DNA of 64,000 nt, from positions 2,604,001-2,668,000 of the forward strand of contig CP126206.1 of assembly GCA_030272155.1 (NCBI GenBank), read 5' to 3'. The position numbers and the translations under genes are program-made. Source of the stretch: Tetradesmus obliquus (Eukaryota > Chlorophyta > Chlorophyceae > Sphaeropleales > Scenedesmaceae). The notes under the pieces are model-generated. The model was not told the origin of the DNA, searched no databases, and saw only the letters and a list, made by a program, of their open reading frames with translations. Positions 60,779 through 64,000 of the stretch are shown piece by piece. Position 1 is the first letter of the stretch. Each line of letters starts with the position of its first letter.

Positions 60779-60841
60779 CAACTCCACGTCGTGTGTGCCA
60801 TGTGTGTGCGCGCCTCTGCTGCTGCTGCCGCGTGGTGCCAT
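53713..60841 (-). CDS. Plant-type amino acid permease (AAAP family)
   Basis: Exons in coding order, minus strand: 60841-60646, 59641-59420, 58556-58438, 57594-57449, 56774-56637, 56425-56340, 56087-56013, 55512-55462, 55105-55065, 54694-54493, 53900-53713; 487 residues, phase-consistent. The family imports amino acids with protons across the plasma membrane or tonoplast. Visible signatures: GHIITTIIGAGVLGLPHSMAW (TM1), GYHIAGAESLAYI, IFGAMQMLTSQLPNLEAAWW, AAMSFGYSAVAIALG, EIEDTLREPP, VLGYMALGDGVPGNILLGF, LMVLIHMVSAYQV and AQPLFASIEDIL. Two more TM helices and an LFPMLMYRA segment follow. About 10-11 TM helices are expected, the normal AAP plan and length. The N-terminus (HDVEL then an Ala run) is the least certain part. 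The 17-residue exon 8 and 14-residue exon 9 rest on splice sites and family fit. Confidence 0.85.
53975..54360 (-). repeat. Echo copies of permease exon 11 start and exon 10 end
   Basis: About 53988-54032 copies the exon 11 acceptor and start (encoding LFPMLMYRAVH; real start 53900), with a decayed second copy near 54110-54175. About 54296-54360 copies the exon 10 end (encoding IVGLIGAISYWPTAG; real end 54493). Confidence 0.8.
54783..54832 (-). repeat. Echo copy of permease exon 10 start
   Basis: Diverged copy of the exon 10 start (encoding PLFA.I...L.R.LP), upstream in gene orientation of the real start at 54694. Confidence 0.7.
54991..55057 (-). repeat. Pure (CTG)n tract in permease intron 9
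   Basis: About 22 triplets just after the donor of the exon ending at 55065. Confidence 0.9.
55788..55930 (-). repeat. Two echo copies of permease exon 7 end
   Basis: Copies of the exon 7 end encoding VLGYMALGDGVPG (real end 56013) at about 55885-55928 and 55790-55830, the second nearly exact. Confidence 0.8.
56840..57440 (-). repeat. Echo copies of permease exon 5 start and exon 4 end
   Basis: About 57000-57056 and 56880-56935 copy the exon 5 start (encoding YSAVAIALGASQA; real start 56774). About 57295-57365 and 57108-57165 are diverged copies of the exon 4 end (real end 57449). Both types share this intron, in the order expected from the polarity rule. Confidence 0.75.
58060..58290 (-). 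repeat. Two echo copies of permease exon 3 end
   Basis: About 58211-58290 and 58061-58140 copy the exon 3 end (encoding GYHIAGAESLAYIAGQACQ; real end 58438). Confidence 0.85.
58618..59240 (-). repeat. Three echo copies of permease exon 3 start
   Basis: About 58629-58685, 58855-58909 and 59077-59129 copy the exon 3 start (encoding GPRAAVVLSVLQHATMLL; real start 58556). Over 200 bases of intron are copied with them, so units of about 220 bp can be aligned. Confidence 0.85.
59642..60110 (-). repeat. Three echo copies of permease exon 2 start with (GCA)n tracts
   Basis: The exon 2 start encoding SWP.ATGHIITTIIGAGVLGLP (real start 59641) recurs with acceptors near 59790, 59957 and 60078. Each copy is followed upstream by a GCA/CTG tract; the longest (about 59796-59868) has roughly 25 triplets. 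Confidence 0.9.
60359..60610 (-). repeat. Three echo copies of permease exon 1 end
   Basis: The exon 1 end encoding DLSQGSMLGSHHTGH (real end 60646) recurs at about 60548-60600, 60453-60510 and 60359-60412. The first keeps a gtgag donor. Confidence 0.8.
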
Positions 60842-61389
60842 GGAGCTGCTGCTGCTGCTGCTGTGCTAGGCTCGACTGCTAGCAGTGCTGATGCGTGTGT
60901 GGCGGCTGTGCTGTCACCTGCACAGTGTGATGACGCTGCTTGCTAGCACTGCTGGCGCTTGCAGTCAAACGCATTGAAGTTCAGGGCAGCAGGTGGCAGC
61001 AGCAGCAGCAGCAGCAACTCAGGCTTTGGGCTTTCTAACTGACATGCACAGGTCGCAGGCTGAGCGTTCAGCATGGCACAGAAAGGGGTGCGCAACTGCT
61101 GCTGCTGCTGTTGCTGTTGCTGCTACATTCTGTAATCATGAAAGCCTGAGTGCGAGTCAGCTGCACTTGCTGTGATCCTAGCACTGCAGCAGCAAGGCTG
61201 CTCAAGCACTCATGCTGCATCCCCAGCACAGCATGTGACATGCTGGGTGGAGTGCAGCAGCCAAGCAAGTGTTGTGGGTAGTGGGATTGCTGCCTGCACC
61301 AGGGAGCAGCGCTTCACAAGCTCTTGTTATTCTGGGAAAATCACTCTGCTTAGATAGCCGCTGACAGCAGCAGCAAAGTCGAACACCTG

Positions 61390-61422
<33 letters not shown>

Positions 61423-62399
61423 AAGCGGAATGCTGCAGCTGGCGCTGCTCTTCAGCATGTACCTCTGCGAGGTTACAACGACAAGGTTTCTTTTGCTACG
61501 GTGCTTGTTCGAGGGGCTTGGTCGGATCTTTGGCCTGCACAGGCGAGTCACCCAATCACGGCAGTCACTGATGAAGTGCACGATGAAGATCCCGTAAAGG
61601 AATGCCGCATATGAAAATTTTCGCGTGTACTAAGTGAAATCACGAACCAATGTCACTAAGCCCTGCACGGCGTGCGCCCCCACTTATCCCGTGATTAGTC
61701 AACAGGCACCTACGAAGCAGCAATGATCATAACAAACTGCTGCGGCCGCAGGTAGCCTAAACCATGAATAAGCAAAGTTTGTTTTAATGAATGTCAATGG
61801 TTGCTATGGCAGCTTCAAGCGGCGTGGCCGTGGCAAAGACAGGACACGTAGTTACTGGCATGCCATGATGGATCGTGGATTGCTAAGGCAGTTCCAATTG
61901 CCACAGCACCCGTGCGCACATGTGCTGCACTGGGCTGCTTTGACCACCTTGTAATGGTCAACGACAACATGTTACCCATCACACCACAGCTATCGAACCA
62001 TGGTGATACCATCGCTGCACAACGGCCTGTGCAAGCCAGCAAGCACAGCAGAAGGCTGCAGCGTTGCTTGCAGGTGCACAGTTGTGCATTTACCATGCTA
62101 AAACTGTCATTTTGCAGGCGCCTGGCCACGCCTTGGCAACCCTTGCCTACACAGTGAAAACGGTTGAAGGTGGAACGCTTTGTAACAGCACGTGCACAGC
62201 AACCAGAAGTACTAAAACCCTACGCCCACAATTTACACGCAGCTTCACAGCGGTAACTACGCTGCATGCATAATTGCACCTCGCCTAGCTGCCGCAATTG
62301 GCAAGCAGGCTGCATGCCGAGCCAGCAGGCCCAGCTGCTGCTGCTGCTGCTGCTGCTGCCACTCAAAGCCAGCCGGCTGGCAAGCTAGCTGCTGCCAAT
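60842..62399. other. Intergenic region upstream of the permease
   Basis: Holds the putative permease promoter next to 60841, CTG/GCA tracts (about 61001-61018, 61100-61120, 61390-61421) and, at about 62058-62108, an inverted relative of the 32619-32666 repeat. No gene is recognised. Confidence 0.45.
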
Positions 62400-63289
62400 C
62401 AGACAACCCAGACGCTGCGCCGCACCAGCAGCAGCACCATCCGCCAGACGGCCGAGTTGCTGCTGCTACTGCTGCTGCAGCTGCCCTAGCTGCTGCCGAT
62501 CAGCCTCCCCAGCCGCTGCGCCTGCTCGCCCAGCCCAACATGCACCAGCAGCAGCAATGCACGCTGCTGGGGCCGACTGCTGTTGCTGCTGCTGCTGTTG
62601 CTGCTGCTGCTGTTGCTGCTGACCTAGCTGCTGCCGATCAACCTTCCTAACCGCTGCGCCTGCTCGCCCAGCCCTACATGCACCAGCAGCAGCGCCACAC
62701 GCCAGTGGGCCCTGCTGCTGCTGCTGCTGCATGCTGGCCTAGCTGCTGCCAGCCTAGCTGCTGCTGATCAGCCTCCCCAGCCGCTGCGCCTGCTCCGCTA
62801 GCCCAACATGCACCAGGAGCAGCGCTCTGCTGCTGCTGCTGCTGACCTAGCTGCTGCCAATCAGCCTCCCCAGCCGCTGCGCCTGCTCGCCCAGCCCAAT
62901 ATGAACCAGCAGCTGCTGCTGTTGCTGGCCTAGCTGCTGCTGATGAGCCTCCCCAGCCGCTGCGCCTGCTCGCCCAGCCCCACATGCACCAGCAGCAGCG
63001 CCAAACGCCACACCAGCTGCTGCTGCCACTGCTGCTGCTGCTGCTGCCAGCCTAGCTGCTGCCAATGAGCCTCCCCAGCCGCTGCGCCTGCTCGCCCAGC
63101 CCAACATGCACCAGCCACAGCGCCCTGCTGCTGCCCGCTGCTGCTGCTGCCAGCCTAACTGCTGCCGCTGCCGCCAGCCTAGCTGCTGCCAATCAACCTT
63201 CCTAACCGCTGCGCCTGCTCCCCCAGCCCCACATGCACCAGCAGCAGCGCCACCCGCCACACCAGCTGCTGCTGCTGCGGCATGCTGCC
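62400..63289 (-). repeat. About eight copies of the ILP1-like terminal exon end
   Basis: The segment encoding VALLLVHVGLAEQAQRLGRL plus stop is repeated beyond the true stop. The core CGCTGCGCC lies near 62412, 62513, 62653, 62781, 62873, 62956, 63078 and 63208, with the real copy near 63319. Units are 80-140 bp and vary mainly by CTG tract length. Confidence 0.9.
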
Positions 63290-63890
63290 CTAGCTGCTGC
63301 CAATCAGCCTGCCAAGCCGCTGCGCCTGCTCCGCCAGCCCAACATGCACCAGCAGCAGCGCCACACGCCTTGCCAGCGGGCCCAACTGCTGCTGCTGCTG
63401 CTGCTGCTCTATGCTGCGTGCAAGGCTCGCCAGCACATCAAGCAGCGGCTGAGCCTCCCGGGGCGCTGAACCCTCCCTAAACCACGACCCCGGTAAACCC
63501 TGAACCACAGCCTCTGCCCGCGCTACTGCCAGGGGCAGATCTGACAAGCTGCCACGTAAGCAGGGTACAAGCTGCGCCACTAAACCCTGCAGCGTTAGTT
63601 TGACCATCAGCTGCTGACTCAGCAGCTCCTTGAACCCTAGTAAACCCTGCAGCAGCGCGGCGGCTCGCCTAAACCGCAGCTGCAGCACTGCCTGTGCGAT
63701 TGGGGACGCTGCTGCTGCTGCCGAGGGCCAGGGTGGCACTGCTGCTGCTGCTGCTGCTGCTTCTAGGGAGCCTGTTGTCAGTGCCAGCAGCTGAGCCATA
63801 TCTTCCTTGTCTGCTGGAACATACACAAACAGGTCTGACACCAGGGCAGCTACTGCGCGGCTCTGAGGGAGTTGGCAGGGGTCCCAGCAC
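63290..63890 (-). CDS. Probable ILP1/GCFC (PAXBP1-like) splicing factor, last exon only
   Basis: Terminal exon of a minus-strand gene whose body lies beyond the right edge; about 200 residues. It enters in phase 2 through a TGCAG acceptor and starts CWDPCQLPQSRAVAALVS. Points of resemblance to the plant ILP1/GCFC C-terminus: SDLFVYVPADKEDM, the LRFRRAAALLQGLLGFKELL block (family: FWR...LL.N.L.W...F), AEAVVQGLPGSWF, and a final LARRVALLLVHVGLAEQAQR (plant ILP1 ends with a similar LARRLKKML...-type helix). The family acts with the NTR spliceosome-disassembly complex. A CAG tract encodes a short poly-Gln, and Ala runs replace loops. The assignment rests on remembered family patterns and would need a profile search. 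A decayed echo of the exon start lies at about 63930-63962. Confidence 0.55.
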
Positions 63891-64000
63891 CTGCATGCAA
63901 AAGAAACATCAGGGATGAGAAGAGTATGAACTGTAACTGCTACTGGGCGCCTCTGAGGCAACCTGACCTGAATATTCTAAGCCCTCACCCCCGCCCCCAC

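Overview
This window is nuclear DNA of a eukaryote, most likely a chlorophyte green alga; the Sphaeropleales (Scenedesmus/Tetradesmus-like) would fit, but that placement is inference. The evidence is intron-dense genes with GT-AG introns and TGCAG-type acceptors, heavy GCA/CTG triplet repeats that read as Ala or Gln runs, a plastid import GTPase, a plant-type amino acid permease, a possible octotricopeptide-like region and a probable plant-type GCFC/ILP1 gene. All gene models were built by hand from splice sites and frame. In every complete model the exons add up to an uninterrupted frame.

Layout. 23-6303 (+): 3' part of a gene joining a papain-type (C1A) protease domain to a leucine-rich-repeat ectodomain. 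7860-31280 (+): a 24-exon gene for a secreted/membrane protein of about 3,038 residues, with a signal peptide, a Pmp-like parallel beta-helix ectodomain, a Cys-rich module and a multi-pass C-terminal region. 33297-36072 (+): an AlkB-type 2-oxoglutarate/Fe(II) dioxygenase behind a poly-Gln N-terminal region. 37140-38873 (+): a 156-residue secreted protein with one MP..GRxWQ repeat per exon. 40974-45907 (+): a TOC34-like chloroplast import GTPase. 47015-50758 (-): a HAD-superfamily (Cof/IIB) phosphatase. 53713-60841 (-): an amino acid permease of the AAAP family. 63290-63890 (-): last exon of a probable ILP1/GCFC (PAXBP1-like) splicing factor.

The most striking signal is genome architecture. 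Most exons are accompanied by one to eight truncated, diverged copies of one of their own ends. Copies of an exon's 5' end, with its acceptor, lie upstream of the real exon. Copies of its 3' end, with its donor (or stop codon for terminal exons), lie downstream. This polarity holds in all eight genes and on both strands. Some arrays are fresh (269-bp units that look identical by eye) and others are badly decayed. Separately, (CTG)n runs sit directly in front of at least 15 acceptors and appear to serve as the pyrimidine tract. The genes share no obvious pathway; what they share is this mutational habit.
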